DNA of 64,000 nucleotides from Flavihumibacter stibioxidans (GTDB lineage: Bacteria > Bacteroidota > Bacteroidia > Chitinophagales > Chitinophagaceae). This document shows, piece after piece, positions 33,923 through 43,706 of this stretch. The notes under the pieces were generated by a model. That model was not told the origin of the DNA. It made no database searches and saw only the letters and a list, made by a program, of their open reading frames with translations. The stretch lies in contig NZ_MBUA01000001.1 in NCBI RefSeq assembly GCF_014332695.1, forward strand, positions 682,001-746,000, read 5' to 3'. The translations under genes were made by a program, and so were the position numbers. Each line of letters starts with the position of its first letter. Position 1 is the stretch's first letter.

Positions 33923-35581
33923 ATGCAACTTACATCAATCGGAAGAGTAATCATTGGCCTCCTGAGTATAATTTCCAGCGCCTGTGTTAGCCAGGCTCAA
34001 CCATTATCAAAATCAGGCAGTGCCACCCGGCAGGATTCCCTTCGCGGCACCCTGAACGCCGAACGCACCTGGTGGGATGTTACCCGATACGATATTTCCG
34101 TGCAGCCGGACTATTCTGCCAAAACCATCAAAGGCTCGGTGGTCATGGGTTTCAGGGTTACCGGAACAGGCAGCAAAATGCAGATCGACCTGCAGGAACC
34201 TATGCAACTGGATAAAGCCTTATTAAACGGACAGTCACTAAATTTCACCCGCGAAGGCAATCATTTCCACCTGTCCATTGACGTTAGCCTACCACAGAAC
34301 AGCCAGCAGAGCATAACCCTGGAATTCTCCGGCAAACCAGTGGAGGCCGTTCGCCCGCCCTGGGATGGTGGCTGGATCTGGAGAAAAGACAAACAAGGTA
34401 ACCCCTGGATGAGTGTTGCCTGCCAGGGACTGGGAGCCAGCGTCTGGTATCCCTGCAAAGACCACCAGTCGGATGAACCCGATAATGGCGCATCCCTGGC
34501 CATTATAGTTCCGCAGGACCTCGTGGGCGTCGGAAATGGCCGGCTGATCAAAACAGAACCTAACGACAATGGCACCACGACCTATGTATGGGAAGTGAAG
34601 AACCCGATCAATAATTATAATATCATTCCATATATCGGCAAATACGCGCACTGGTCCGAAGTTTTCAATGGTGAAAAAGGCCCGTTGAACTGTGAGTACT
34701 GGGTATTGGAAGAGAACCTGGAGGCTGCGAAAAAACAGTTCCAGCAAACAAAGCCTATGCTTCAATGTTTTGAACACTGGTTCGGTCCCTATCCTTTTTA
34801 TGAAGATGGCTTCAAGCTGGTGGAATCACCCCACCTGGGCATGGAACACCAGAGCGCCGTGGCTTATGGCAACAAATTCCAGAATGGTTACCTGGGGCGC
34901 GACCTCTCCGGTACCGGCTGGGGACTGAAATGGGATTTTATCCTGGTGCATGAATCGGGGCATGAGTGGTTCGGCAACAATATCACCACCAAAGACATTG
35001 CGGATATGTGGGTGCATGAAGGTTTTACCAATTACAGTGAAACCATCTTTACACAGTGCCAGTCGGGTTTGGATGCCGCCAATGACTACCTGGTGGGAAT
35101 ACGGAAAAACATTGCCAATGACATTCCCGTCATCGGGCAATATGGTGTGAACAAGGAAGGCAGTGGCGATATGTATTACAAGGCATCCAATATGATCCAT
35201 ATCATCCGGCAGATTATTGGTGATGATGAAAAATTCAGGCTGCTGCTGCGAGGCCTTAATAAGGATTTTTATCACAGCACTACCAGCTCTGCCGAAGTGG
35301 AAAAATATATCAGCAATTACGCAGGTAAAGACCTGTCAAAAATCTTTGACCAGTACCTGCGGACCACGCAGGTACCCCGCCTGGAATACCGGTTCAAAAA
35401 AGGAAAACTCTTTTATCGCTGGCAGAATGTGGCAGATGGATTCAACATGCCGGTAAAAGTAAAACTGGATAAAAACGACACCTGGTTGGAACCCGCCACC
35501 CAATGGAAAACCCTCAGGACAAAAGCCACCGCCTTAACGGCTGACCGGAATTTTTATATTACTACGCAGGCTGGGAACTGA
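33923..35581 (+). CDS. M1 family aminopeptidase (gluzincin)
   Basis: Secreted zinc aminopeptidase of 552 residues with a signal peptide (about 1-25, ending VSQAQP). N-terminal beta domain: WWDVTRYDISVQPDYSAKTIKGSVVMGF-type strands. Exopeptidase motif appears as GMEHQS instead of the usual GAMEN, seen in many bacterial M1 peptidases of this branch. The zinc site is VHESGHEWFGNN with the third ligand Glu in WVHEGFTNYSE. It lacks the long C-terminal ERAP1-like domain, which accounts for its short length. It diverges from the peptide-binding lipoprotein, so both may serve peptide use. Confidence 0.93.
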   Translation: MQLTSIGRVIIGLLSIISSACVSQAQPLSKSGSATRQDSLRGTLNAERTWWDVTRYDISVQPDYSAKTIKGSVVMGFRVTGTGSKMQIDLQEPMQLDKALLNGQSLNFTREGNHFHLSIDVSLPQNSQQSITLEFSGKPVEAVRPPWDGGWIWRKDKQGNPWMSVACQGLGASVWYPCKDHQSDEPDNGASLAIIVPQDLVGVGNGRLIKTEPNDNGTTTYVWEVKNPINNYNIIPYIGKYAHWSEVFNGEKGPLNCEYWVLEENLEAAKKQFQQTKPMLQCFEHWFGPYPFYEDGFKLVESPHLGMEHQSAVAYGNKFQNGYLGRDLSGTGWGLKWDFILVHESGHEWFGNNITTKDIADMWVHEGFTNYSETIFTQCQSGLDAANDYLVGIRKNIANDIPVIGQYGVNKEGSGDMYYKASNMIHIIRQIIGDDEKFRLLLRGLNKDFYHSTTSSAEVEKYISNYAGKDLSKIFDQYLRTTQVPRLEYRFKKGKLFYRWQNVADGFNMPVKVKLDKNDTWLEPATQWKTLRTKATALTADRNFYITTQAGN

Positions 35582-35607
35582 CTCCAGCAATGGTGAGTCC
35601 GAACGGA

Positions 35608-36276
35608 TCATAATCTCCCCGCTCCAATAAAGCGCCTGCGATAGTAATCCTCGTTCAGGTCGCTGATCACCACGCCGCTGGAGGTAGAGGCATGAACGAA
35701 TTTATTATTGGACAGGTAAATACCCACATGCGATACACCACCGGTTGTATTGAAAAATACCAGGTCTCCTTCCTGCAGGTATTCGGCAGGGATCTTTTGG
35801 GCACGATCATACTGCTCACGGGAAGTTCGGGGTAAGGTCTTGCCGAAAACCGTACTGCTCATGGCGCAGGTGAAGCCCGAACAATCTACTCCACGCTTGT
35901 CATTTCCCCCATAGCGGTAACGGGTGCCATACCAATCCTCAATAAACTGCAACATACCCAGGTTGGTGAGCGATTCCACGGGCCTGTCCAGCAAAACGGC
36001 ATATTTGAAATGCAGGTCGGTACTGTTTTCAATATTCACCAGCACACCATTGCTGTAATATTCACCCGGACCGCTCAGCGCCCCGGTATTGGGATTGTTT
36101 CCAGAACCAGGCGCCTCTTCCCCCGGGGTCATAGAAATCGATTCAATAAATTTGGGATTACTGTGTTTGGTACGCTTGACTGTGGGGGTGCTATTGCCCG
36201 CAGTACTGCTTGTCCGGGTGGTACCACAGGAAGCCAGTAATAACGCAACCGGAATGATATATATTAATTTCTTCAA
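35608..36276 (-). CDS. NlpC/P60 (C40) cell-wall peptidase lipoprotein
   Basis: 222-residue envelope peptidase that should cut peptidoglycan stem peptides. From the TTG at 36276 (ttg-aag-aaa) the signal MKKLIYIIPVALLLASC gives a textbook lipobox. An earlier in-frame TTG at 36315 belongs to a TATTTTTG promoter element, so it cannot be the start. The catalytic domain is at the C-terminus: YRYGGNDKRGVDCSGF with the nucleophilic Cys, LPRTSREQYDRAQ, GDLVFFNTTGGVSHVGIYL with the catalytic His, and KFVHASTSSGV. The middle region is a low-complexity linker plus a small unknown domain. Confidence 0.92.
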   Translation of the reverse strand: MKKLIYIIPVALLLASCGTTRTSSTAGNSTPTVKRTKHSNPKFIESISMTPGEEAPGSGNNPNTGALSGPGEYYSNGVLVNIENSTDLHFKYAVLLDRPVESLTNLGMLQFIEDWYGTRYRYGGNDKRGVDCSGFTCAMSSTVFGKTLPRTSREQYDRAQKIPAEYLQEGDLVFFNTTGGVSHVGIYLSNNKFVHASTSSGVVISDLNEDYYRRRFIGAGRL

Positions 36277-36312
36277 GAATATTATATTCTTTAGTAATGG
36301 GATAAACTGGTG

Positions 36313-36320
36313 CAAAAATA
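36313..36320 (-). promoter_or_regulatory. Likely -7 element (TATTTTTG) for the NlpC/P60 gene
   Basis: TATTTTTG on the minus strand, 37 nt before the TTG start at 36276. It supports that start over the longer frame. Confidence 0.55.
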
Positions 36321-36371
36321 ACGATTTTCATTTTTATCGAGTCGCGGGGAAAATTTGTTACTTGCAGGCTT

Positions 36372-39300
36372 ATGTCCAGGTTCTCCCATTTACACTGTCA
36401 TACCCAATATTCCCTGCTCGATGGAGCCGCATCCATCCAGTCTCTTTATAAGAAGGCGGTAAAGGAAAATATGCCCGCCATTGCCATAACGGATCACGGA
36501 AATATGTTCGGCGCCTTCGAGTTCGTTTCGGAAGCCTATAAACATAAAGGGGAAGACGGCAAGCCCCTGGTGAAACCCGTGGTAGGCTGCGAGTTTTACG
36601 TGGTGAAGGATCGCCACCGCAAACAATTCACCAAGGAACAGAAAGACGAACGCTACCACCAGGTGTTGCTGGCGAAAAATGCGGTGGGATACCAGAACCT
36701 CATCAAGCTGACCTCCCTTGGTTATACAGAGGGAATGTACAGCAAGTACCCGAGGATCGACAAGGAACTGATTGAAAAATATCATGAGGGACTGATCGCC
36801 ACCACCTGCTGTATTGGTGCCTATGTGCCGCAAACCATTTTACACGAGGGTGAGGAAGAAGCGGAAAAAGAATTCAAATGGTGGTTCGACATGTTTGGTG
36901 AGGATTATTTCATCGAACTGCAGCGCCACAACATGAAGGAGCAGGAAATCATCAACCAGACCCTGCTGAAGTTTTCAAAGAAATACGGGGTTCCGGTGAT
37001 TGCCACCAATGACAGTCACTATACCGATAAGGACGATGCCAACGCGCACGACATCCTGCTTTGCATCAATACCGGCGAAAAGCAGAGCACGCCCGGCTTT
37101 GATGATTATGTGAACGACGATGCCAACGTGAAGAACCGTCGCTTCAAGTTCCCGAACGACCAGTTTTATTTTAAGGGAACAGAGGAGATGAAAAAACTCT
37201 TCAGTGATGTGCCCGAGGCGATCGACAACACCAACATGATCGTTGACCGCGTGGAACTGCTGAACCTGAAGAAGGATATCCTGCTCCCCGCCTTTCCTAT
37301 CCCAAAAGAATTCCAGGTACACGGTGATTCCAATCTCGACCAGTGGGAATTTCTCAAACACCTCACTTACGAAGGCGCCAAACAGCGTTATTCCGATATC
37401 ACCCCTGAAATCCAGGAGCGACTCGATTTCGAACTCTTTACCATCAAAACGATGGGCTTCGCGGGTTACTTCCTGATCGTTAGTGATTTCATAAAGGCAG
37501 GTCGCGACCTTGGGGTATTCGTTGGTCCGGGCCGTGGTTCCGCCGCCGGAAGTGTGGTGGCCTATTGTATCGGCATCACCAATATTGATCCCATCAAGTA
37601 TAACCTGCTGTTCGAGAGGTTCCTGAACCCCGACCGAAAGAGCATGCCCGATATTGATACCGATTTCGACGACGATGGCCGCCAGAAAGTAATCGATTAT
37701 GTAGTGCAGAAATATGGTAAGAACCAGGTGGCACAGATCGTAACCTACGGCACCATGGCCGCCAAGATGAGTATCAAGGATGTGGCCCGGGTGCTGGACC
37801 TGCCCCTGGCCGAATCCAATGCACTGGCCAAGCTGGTACCGGATAAGCCGGGTATCGAACTGGGTCGGGTTCTGAAAGCGCCACTCACTGTCAAAGATGG
37901 CCCCAAATCACTGGAAGAAAAAGAGCAGTTGCAGGCGGAAGACATGGACAATGTCAAAAAACTTCGAGAACTGTACCATGGTACCGATATCCGGGCCCAG
38001 GTGCTGAAGGAAGCAGAGCGTCTGGAGGGCTCGGTGCGAAACACGGGACTGCACGCGGCGGGTATCATCATCGCCCCCGATGACCTGATGAATATTATCC
38101 CGGTTTGTATGTCCAAGGACTCCGACCTCCTGGTAACACAGATCGAAGGAAGCATCATTGAAGATGCCGGTGTCATCAAGATGGACTTTCTGGGACTGAA
38201 GACCCTCACCATCATCAAGAATGCGCTGGCGCTGATCAAAAAGAACCATGGCGTTGAAATCGTGATTGACGATGTGCCACTGGATGACCAGAAAACATTT
38301 GAACTTTACCAGCGTGCGGATACCATCGGCACATTCCAGTTTGAAAGTCCGGGTATGCAGAAATACCTGCGCGACCTCAAACCCGATCAGTTCGCCGACC
38401 TGATTGCCATGAACGCCCTCTACCGTCCGGGGCCGCTGGCCTATATTCCCAACTTCATCGACCGTAAGCACGGCAAAGAGCCCATCACTTACGACCTGGA
38501 AGAAATGAAGGAGTTCCTGGAAGAATCCTATGGCATCACCGTTTACCAGGAACAGGTAATGTTGCTGGCACAGAAGATCGGAGGTTTCAGCAAGGGCGAT
38601 GCCGATGTGCTAAGGAAAGCAATGGGTAAAAAGCAGAAATCTGTTCTGGACAAGATGAAGACCCAGTTTGTGGAGGGCGCGATGAAAAAAGGGCACCCCA
38701 AAGAAAAGCTGGAAAAGATCTGGACCGACTGGGAAGCGTTTGCGCAGTATGCCTTCAACAAATCGCACTCTACCTGTTATGCCTTTGTGGCCTACCAGAC
38801 GGCCTACCTCAAGGCACACTATCCCTCTGAATACATGGCCGCTGTATTGAACAACGCCGGCAGTATTGAAAAGATAACCTTCTTCATGGAAGAATGTAAG
38901 CGGATGGGACTGGAAGTGCTTGGACCGGATGTAAACGAATCACAAAAGGGTTTTGCCGTGAACAAGGGTGGTGCCATCCGGTTCGGATTGGGCGGACTGA
39001 AAGGAGTGGGTGAAGCGGCAGTGGATGCCCTTATCCAGGAACGCGATAAAGATGGACCGTTTGCGTCTATTTTTGATATGATCAAGCGCATCAACCAGCG
39101 GGCGGTAAATAAAAAAACATTGGAAAGCCTGGCCTATGCGGGCGCTTTCGATTGTTTTCCCGAACTGCACCGGGCACAATATTTTTATATCCCTTCCGGT
39201 GATACCAGCACCGGGTTGGAAAAAATCATCAAATACGGAAACATTTTCCAGGCGCAATCGCAGGGATCGGCCAATACCTTATTTGGCGACCTGCCGGCGG

Positions 39301-40010
39301 TACTGGATGTGCCCGCACCCAAAATACCGGCCTGTGATCCCTGGTCGCTTACCGACCGGCTGGAGCATGAAAAAGAAGTAACCGGCATCTTCATGAGCGG
39401 CCATCCCCTGGATAATTTCCGGTTCGAGATGCGCTACTATGGCATCATGCCCCTGGCGGAATTCAATGAAGTGGCGACCAATCCATTATTGCAGGCCAAC
39501 GGGAGGCAATATCGCCTGGGAGGACTGGTACTGGAAGGATTGCACCGGCAGACCCGCACCGGGCGGAATTTTGGGGCGCTGACCCTGGAAGACTATACCG
39601 GCAAAACAGAGATTATGTTATGGGGGGATGACTACATGCGGTTCAAGGATTACCTGGATAAGGGCAAGAACCTCTTTGTGGTGGGGTCGTTTAAATCGAG
39701 GTTTAATTCGGATAAATACGAGTTCAAGGTGGAAAGGATCTCCCTGTTGGAGTCTGTCAAGCAATCGCTCACCAAACAGCTTATCATGTATGTGGAACCG
39801 AGGCATGTAACGGATAAGATGATTAACTTCCTGATGGAAAACATGCAGAAATACAAGGGTGGAACCAATATCCGGATCAACCTGGTAGAGCCGAAGACGA
39901 ATGCCATCACCAGTTTGTACACAATCGCCAATGGCGTGGAAATGAATGACGAATTGACGGCCTGGCTGCAACAATCGCCGGAACTGGAGGTGAAAATTGA
40001 CACAAATTAA
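36372..40010 (+). CDS. dnaE: DNA polymerase III subunit alpha
   Basis: Catalytic subunit of the replicative polymerase, 1212 residues. Order of domains: PHP domain from residue 1 (HLHCHTQYSLLDGAAS and AITDHGNMFG), the C-family palm with GPGRGSAAGSVVAY near 385-400 and the catalytic acidic motif PDIDTDFDDDGRQ near 423-435, fingers with MNALYRPGPL and YGITVYQEQVM, a tandem HhH region (GLGGLKGVGEAAVD), and a C-terminal OB fold (LEDYTGKTEIMLWG). It is DnaE1-type by length and order. Single gene with its start 95 nt from the divergent peptidase. Confidence 0.98.
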   Translation: MSRFSHLHCHTQYSLLDGAASIQSLYKKAVKENMPAIAITDHGNMFGAFEFVSEAYKHKGEDGKPLVKPVVGCEFYVVKDRHRKQFTKEQKDERYHQVLLAKNAVGYQNLIKLTSLGYTEGMYSKYPRIDKELIEKYHEGLIATTCCIGAYVPQTILHEGEEEAEKEFKWWFDMFGEDYFIELQRHNMKEQEIINQTLLKFSKKYGVPVIATNDSHYTDKDDANAHDILLCINTGEKQSTPGFDDYVNDDANVKNRRFKFPNDQFYFKGTEEMKKLFSDVPEAIDNTNMIVDRVELLNLKKDILLPAFPIPKEFQVHGDSNLDQWEFLKHLTYEGAKQRYSDITPEIQERLDFELFTIKTMGFAGYFLIVSDFIKAGRDLGVFVGPGRGSAAGSVVAYCIGITNIDPIKYNLLFERFLNPDRKSMPDIDTDFDDDGRQKVIDYVVQKYGKNQVAQIVTYGTMAAKMSIKDVARVLDLPLAESNALAKLVPDKPGIELGRVLKAPLTVKDGPKSLEEKEQLQAEDMDNVKKLRELYHGTDIRAQVLKEAERLEGSVRNTGLHAAGIIIAPDDLMNIIPVCMSKDSDLLVTQIEGSIIEDAGVIKMDFLGLKTLTIIKNALALIKKNHGVEIVIDDVPLDDQKTFELYQRADTIGTFQFESPGMQKYLRDLKPDQFADLIAMNALYRPGPLAYIPNFIDRKHGKEPITYDLEEMKEFLEESYGITVYQEQVMLLAQKIGGFSKGDADVLRKAMGKKQKSVLDKMKTQFVEGAMKKGHPKEKLEKIWTDWEAFAQYAFNKSHSTCYAFVAYQTAYLKAHYPSEYMAAVLNNAGSIEKITFFMEECKRMGLEVLGPDVNESQKGFAVNKGGAIRFGLGGLKGVGEAAVDALIQERDKDGPFASIFDMIKRINQRAVNKKTLESLAYAGAFDCFPELHRAQYFYIPSGDTSTGLEKIIKYGNIFQAQSQGSANTLFGDLPAVLDVPAPKIPACDPWSLTDRLEHEKEVTGIFMSGHPLDNFRFEMRYYGIMPLAEFNEVATNPLLQANGRQYRLGGLVLEGLHRQTRTGRNFGALTLEDYTGKTEIMLWGDDYMRFKDYLDKGKNLFVVGSFKSRFNSDKYEFKVERISLLESVKQSLTKQLIMYVEPRHVTDKMINFLMENMQKYKGGTNIRINLVEPKTNAITSLYTIANGVEMNDELTAWLQQSPELEVKIDTN

Positions 40011-40061
40011 CAGGGTTTAACAATTAGGGATGTCATAACTGCCCGTTTGAACCAACGGAAC

Positions 40062-40069
40062 TATTTTTG
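40062..40069 (+). promoter_or_regulatory. Likely -7 element (TATTTTTG) for trxA
   Basis: Exact TAnnTTTG match 40 nt before the trxA ATG in the 99-nt gap after dnaE. Confidence 0.55.
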
Positions 40070-40109
40070 CGTTCTATTTCGAAACAACAAACAATAAAAA
40101 ACAATAATT

Positions 40110-40427
40110 ATGGCTTTAGAATTCACCGATGCCAACTTCCAGAAAGAAGTTCTGGAATCAGATAAACTTACTGTAATTGATTTCTGGGCAGAATGGTGTG
40201 GCCCTTGCCGCGCTATCGGACCAGTCATTGAAGAACTTCACAAGGAATATACAGGCAAGGTAAATATTGGCAAGGTAAACGTGGATAACAACCCCCAGAT
40301 TTCCATAAATTATGGAATCACCTCTATCCCTGCGATCCTCTTTGTAAAGGGTGGCAAAGTGGTGGACAAACTGGTGGGAGCCCAGCCCAAGGCCAATTTC
40401 GTGAAGAAAATCGAGGCGCATATTTAA
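40110..40427 (+). CDS. trxA: Thioredoxin
   Basis: Cytoplasmic disulfide reductant of 105 residues. Active site [13 protein letters not shown] with Cys30 and Cys33, conserved Asp (VIDFWAEW), cis-Pro in [15 protein letters not shown] and the VGAQPKANF end. Length and motifs are those of standard Trx1. Flanked by its own promoter and terminator. Confidence 0.97.
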   Translation: MALEFTDANFQKEVLESDKLTVIDFWAEWCGPCRAIGPVIEELHKEYTGKVNIGKVNVDNNPQISINYGITSIPAILFVKGGKVVDKLVGAQPKANFVKKIEAHI

Positions 40428-40446
40428 TATCACACTTAATTCATTC

Positions 40447-40474
40447 AAAAGACGGCCGTAGCCGTCTTTTTTTT
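40447..40474 (+). terminator. Rho-independent terminator after trxA
   Basis: Perfect stem AAAAGACGGC / GCCGTCTTTT with CGTA loop and an eight-T tract. Confidence 0.93.
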
Positions 40475-40537
40475 ATTAGGGGCAATCCTGGGATAAGAAA
40501 ACGGGAATTAGAACGTTATTATAACAGAATTGAACCT

Positions 40538-42313
40538 ATGAGAAATCCAATATTCCGCCTAAGCTGGATACTGCTCCTGCTTGTATCCGTATCAGTTGGT
40601 TGCAGAAAAACCGATATAGGAGCTGATTCTCAAGAAATTGCAGAAAGCAATTCACCCAACAGACTTGTAAGGATCAGCCTGGAGGGGAAAGTCATCAATG
40701 CCAATAAAGAACCGGTTAGTGGTGCCATTGTACGTTCCGGTACAAGTGTAGCCCAAACGGACATCAACGGTCAATTCAGTTTTCCTTCTCTAATGGTTTA
40801 TCCCGATGCAGCATTTATAGAGGTTCAGAAAACCAACTTCTTCCGGGAGTTCAGGTCTTTGGATGTCCTGGCCGATTCAAAACAGTTCCTGGAGGTTGAG
40901 TTGCTTCAACAGGAGGAATTCCAGTTATTTTCTGCAGTGGGAGGGGCGGTAATTGAGACAAAATCCGGCGCATCGGTTACCATTTCGCAAAACGCCCTTG
41001 TTGAAAAAGCCAATGGCAATACTTTCTCTGGTGAAGCAAGATTAGATATCGCTTCAGTCAATAGCAATGAAAGTTCCTTTTTCAATTTATTGCCAGGCAT
41101 CAAGGGAATCAACAAAGACAAAAAGCAGGTGGTCATTATACCGGTTGGAATGATTAAAACCGAATTAACCGGTAGTACAGGCCAATTACTGGAACCTGCT
41201 TCTGGTAAACCGGCACAACTCAGGTTTGTAATTCCCGCTACAATTGCCGGTTCTGCAGATGGTCCTCTAACCTTATGGCATTATAACGAATCAATAGGTC
41301 AATGGACGGAGGAAGGTGTAGCGGTTAAAACGGGAGATTTTTATACCGCACAGGTAACAAAATTCTCCACATGGGCCCTGGCTGGTTCAAAGTCATCGGT
41401 TACGGTGAAAGCTGAAATCATTGATGAGGATAACAGTGCTGTCCCGTTTTCTGTGATCCAGTTATTTTCGGAAAATGGCACTAAAGCACTTTCCCACAAA
41501 ATCAGGACAGACGAGAAAGGAATGCTGTCCATCCCAGCGATTTCAAATATGGGCATGGAACTCAGGGTAACTAATGATTGCGGAGAAATGTTGTTATCAA
41601 AAAGGATCAATACCAGAACAACCGGAATGTCACTGGGAAAATTGCAAACTACTCACAAAGCCCCTGCTATAGTAAATATCTCAGGAAATGTAACCAATTG
41701 CAAGGCTGCTCCTGTTTTTAAGGGACACGTAAGGCTGCAGATTGATGGAAAACTTGTCAAAGCCCCCATCACCAATGGTAGCTTCCTTTTATCGGTAAAG
41801 CGGTGTAACAATTCCAATACCATGGCAACTCTGGTAGCTGTGGATGAAGAAGGCAATTACGAAAGCGGCCCTTTAAACATAGCGGTTAATGAGGGTAACT
41901 ATGAAACAGGAAATATCAGTACCTGTAAGAAAAACTCATTGCAGTACATCAGTTACATAATCAATGGTACAAATTACCTCCTGCAGGCGCCGTCTGATTC
42001 ACTGGTACACATTAAAGATCCCCTGCAGAATAAAAACAATATTCTCTGCTATAAAACGAATGACAACACCACCGTTGCCTTTAGTTTTAGTTTTTCAGGT
42101 TCGGAAACACCGGGCGAATATCCGGTAACTGCCCTGAAAGTAATTCAGGAAAAATCGCAGCTCCAGCCTGCGGGCACTTTTACTGTAAAAATTTCCAACT
42201 ATGGTAATTCCGGCCAATTCATTGAAGGAAGTTGTACGGGAAAAATAAAGGATCTCTCAACGAATAAAATTCTTCCCTTTTCCTTCCAGTTCAAGGTGTT
42301 GAGAAATCAATAG
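40538..42313 (+). CDS. Lipoprotein with N-terminal carboxypeptidase-like regulatory domain
   Basis: 591-residue lipoprotein: signal peptide with lipobox-like VSVGC (Cys22). Residues about 47-110 form a CarboxypepD_reg-like beta-sandwich (EGKVINANKEPVSGAIVRSG, then TDINGQFSFPSL). A middle segment (SGASVTISQNALVEKANGNTF...LWHYNESIGQWTEEG) resembles the ZU5-like repeats seen in Bacteroidota surface proteins. A second regulatory-type domain (IIDEDNSAVPFSVIQLFSENG) and several further beta domains follow. No catalytic motif. Probably a surface-exposed structural or binding lipoprotein; its ligand is unknown. It converges with nupC, 1 nt apart. Confidence 0.8.
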   Translation: MRNPIFRLSWILLLLVSVSVGCRKTDIGADSQEIAESNSPNRLVRISLEGKVINANKEPVSGAIVRSGTSVAQTDINGQFSFPSLMVYPDAAFIEVQKTNFFREFRSLDVLADSKQFLEVELLQQEEFQLFSAVGGAVIETKSGASVTISQNALVEKANGNTFSGEARLDIASVNSNESSFFNLLPGIKGINKDKKQVVIIPVGMIKTELTGSTGQLLEPASGKPAQLRFVIPATIAGSADGPLTLWHYNESIGQWTEEGVAVKTGDFYTAQVTKFSTWALAGSKSSVTVKAEIIDEDNSAVPFSVIQLFSENGTKALSHKIRTDEKGMLSIPAISNMGMELRVTNDCGEMLLSKRINTRTTGMSLGKLQTTHKAPAIVNISGNVTNCKAAPVFKGHVRLQIDGKLVKAPITNGSFLLSVKRCNNSNTMATLVAVDEEGNYESGPLNIAVNEGNYETGNISTCKKNSLQYISYIINGTNYLLQAPSDSLVHIKDPLQNKNNILCYKTNDNTTVAFSFSFSGSETPGEYPVTALKVIQEKSQLQPAGTFTVKISNYGNSGQFIEGSCTGKIKDLSTNKILPFSFQFKVLRNQ

Positions 42314-42314
42314 A

Positions 42315-43577
42315 TCACATCAGGATACCTGCAATGGTTGCACTCAGGTAGGATGCCAGAGTACCGCATAAAAGGGCTTTTAATCCTAGCCGGGCCAGAT
42401 CTGCACGTCGCCCGGGAGCGATCTCCCCTATTCCGCCAATTTGCATGCCCACTGAACTGAAGTTTGCAAAACCACAGATTGCGATACTGACAATGAGCAG
42501 GCCTTTATCGGAAACCACCGGAACGGAGTTGTTGGTAAGGTTCTGGAATGCTACAAATTCATTAATGGTCAGTTTTTGCCCAAGCAGTGTTGCCACACTG
42601 TCAACATCCTGCATAGGCACTCCCATGGCCCAGGCAAAGGGATAAAATATCTTCCCGAAAATAAAGTTCAGGCTCAGGTCAAAGGAGGGATTAAAGAGAT
42701 GTCCGGCTTTAATCAGCAACCAGTCCAAACAGGCAATAACAGCAATGAAACCGATCAGCATTGCTATGACATTCATGGCAATTTTAAAGCCATCACCTGC
42801 ACCATGGGAAACTGCATCCACCACATTAGTATAATGGCTCTTTACCTCCAGCTTAACCCTGCCCATGGTTTGGCTTTCTTCTGTTTCGGGGAATACGATC
42901 TTGGATATCACCAAAGCGCCGGGTGCTGCCATAAGACTGGCCATGATCAGCTTTGGTGCCAGGTCAAGGCCTGCCTGGGATCCCATATTTGCATATACCA
43001 CCAGTATTCCACCGGCAATACAGGCAAGGCTTCCGCTCATACTTGCCAGCAATTCGCTCATAGTCATGGTTTGCAGGTAGGGTCGGATCATGACCTGGGC
43101 TTCCACCTGGCCGACAAAGGCACTGGCAACATTACTCAATGCCTCAGCACCGCTTACCCGCATCACAAAGTTCATAGCCCTGGCGATGACGGCAACCACG
43201 CGCTGCATGATGCCAAAATGGTAGAGGATGGCAACCAGGGCACATACCAGGATTATAGTTGCAGTCACATTAAATGCAAATACAAACCCGGAGTTTACAT
43301 AATTACCAACCGTTCCATCGGGCTGGGCAACCGCGATGCCACCATATACAAAGGAGGCGCCTTTCCGGGCAAAAATTTCAATTTTCTCCATTCCTTTCCC
43401 CAGTGTCTGAAAAAAACTGGTGACTGCAGGAACTTTCAGTACCAATATGGCAATCAGAAGCTGGAGGGCTATGCCGCTTCCAACAACCCTCATATTGATC
43501 TTTTTCTTATTATTTGAAAAGAGGTATGCAATACCTAAAATCAGAATGATTCCGATGATTCCCTGAAAGCGCCCCAT
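42315..43577 (-). CDS. Concentrative nucleoside transporter (NupC/CNT family)
   Basis: 420-residue inner-membrane symporter bringing nucleosides in with H+ or Na+. The ATG at 43577 starts directly at the first TM helix (MGRFQGIIGIILILGIAYLF); a longer frame adds 31 residues that do not fit. The CNT substrate site is visible: SAFVGQVEAQVMIRPYLQTM and later GVNLSS-like region NLTNNSVPVVSDKGLL, with SIAICGFANFSSVGMQIGG near the end, a CNT signature. Ion specificity not assigned. Confidence 0.92.
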   Translation of the reverse strand: MGRFQGIIGIILILGIAYLFSNNKKKINMRVVGSGIALQLLIAILVLKVPAVTSFFQTLGKGMEKIEIFARKGASFVYGGIAVAQPDGTVGNYVNSGFVFAFNVTATIILVCALVAILYHFGIMQRVVAVIARAMNFVMRVSGAEALSNVASAFVGQVEAQVMIRPYLQTMTMSELLASMSGSLACIAGGILVVYANMGSQAGLDLAPKLIMASLMAAPGALVISKIVFPETEESQTMGRVKLEVKSHYTNVVDAVSHGAGDGFKIAMNVIAMLIGFIAVIACLDWLLIKAGHLFNPSFDLSLNFIFGKIFYPFAWAMGVPMQDVDSVATLLGQKLTINEFVAFQNLTNNSVPVVSDKGLLIVSIAICGFANFSSVGMQIGGIGEIAPGRRADLARLGLKALLCGTLASYLSATIAGILM

Positions 43578-43646
43578 GAAGTTTAACAATTTAGAAGCAA
43601 GCAAGATATAAGATTTTAAGTTAAAACCTGACTTTGGCGTTCCTCC

Positions 43647-43681
43647 TTTGATGTACACATGACTGTCCAATGTTATATTTG
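43647..43681 (+). promoter_or_regulatory. Bacteroidota-type promoter of the T9SS cargo gene
   Basis: TTTG at 43647-43650 and TATATTTG at 43674-43681, 23 nt apart, 25 nt upstream of the ATG at 43707. Confidence 0.6.
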
Positions 43682-43706
43682 CAACTCTCTCAGCGGAGAT
43701 GCATTC

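Noticed and set aside
42576-43517. Long open frame (313 codons) on the plus strand
   Set aside because: Lies fully antisense to the well-conserved nucleoside transporter; the translation is Cys/His-rich with no domain, typical of a shadow frame.
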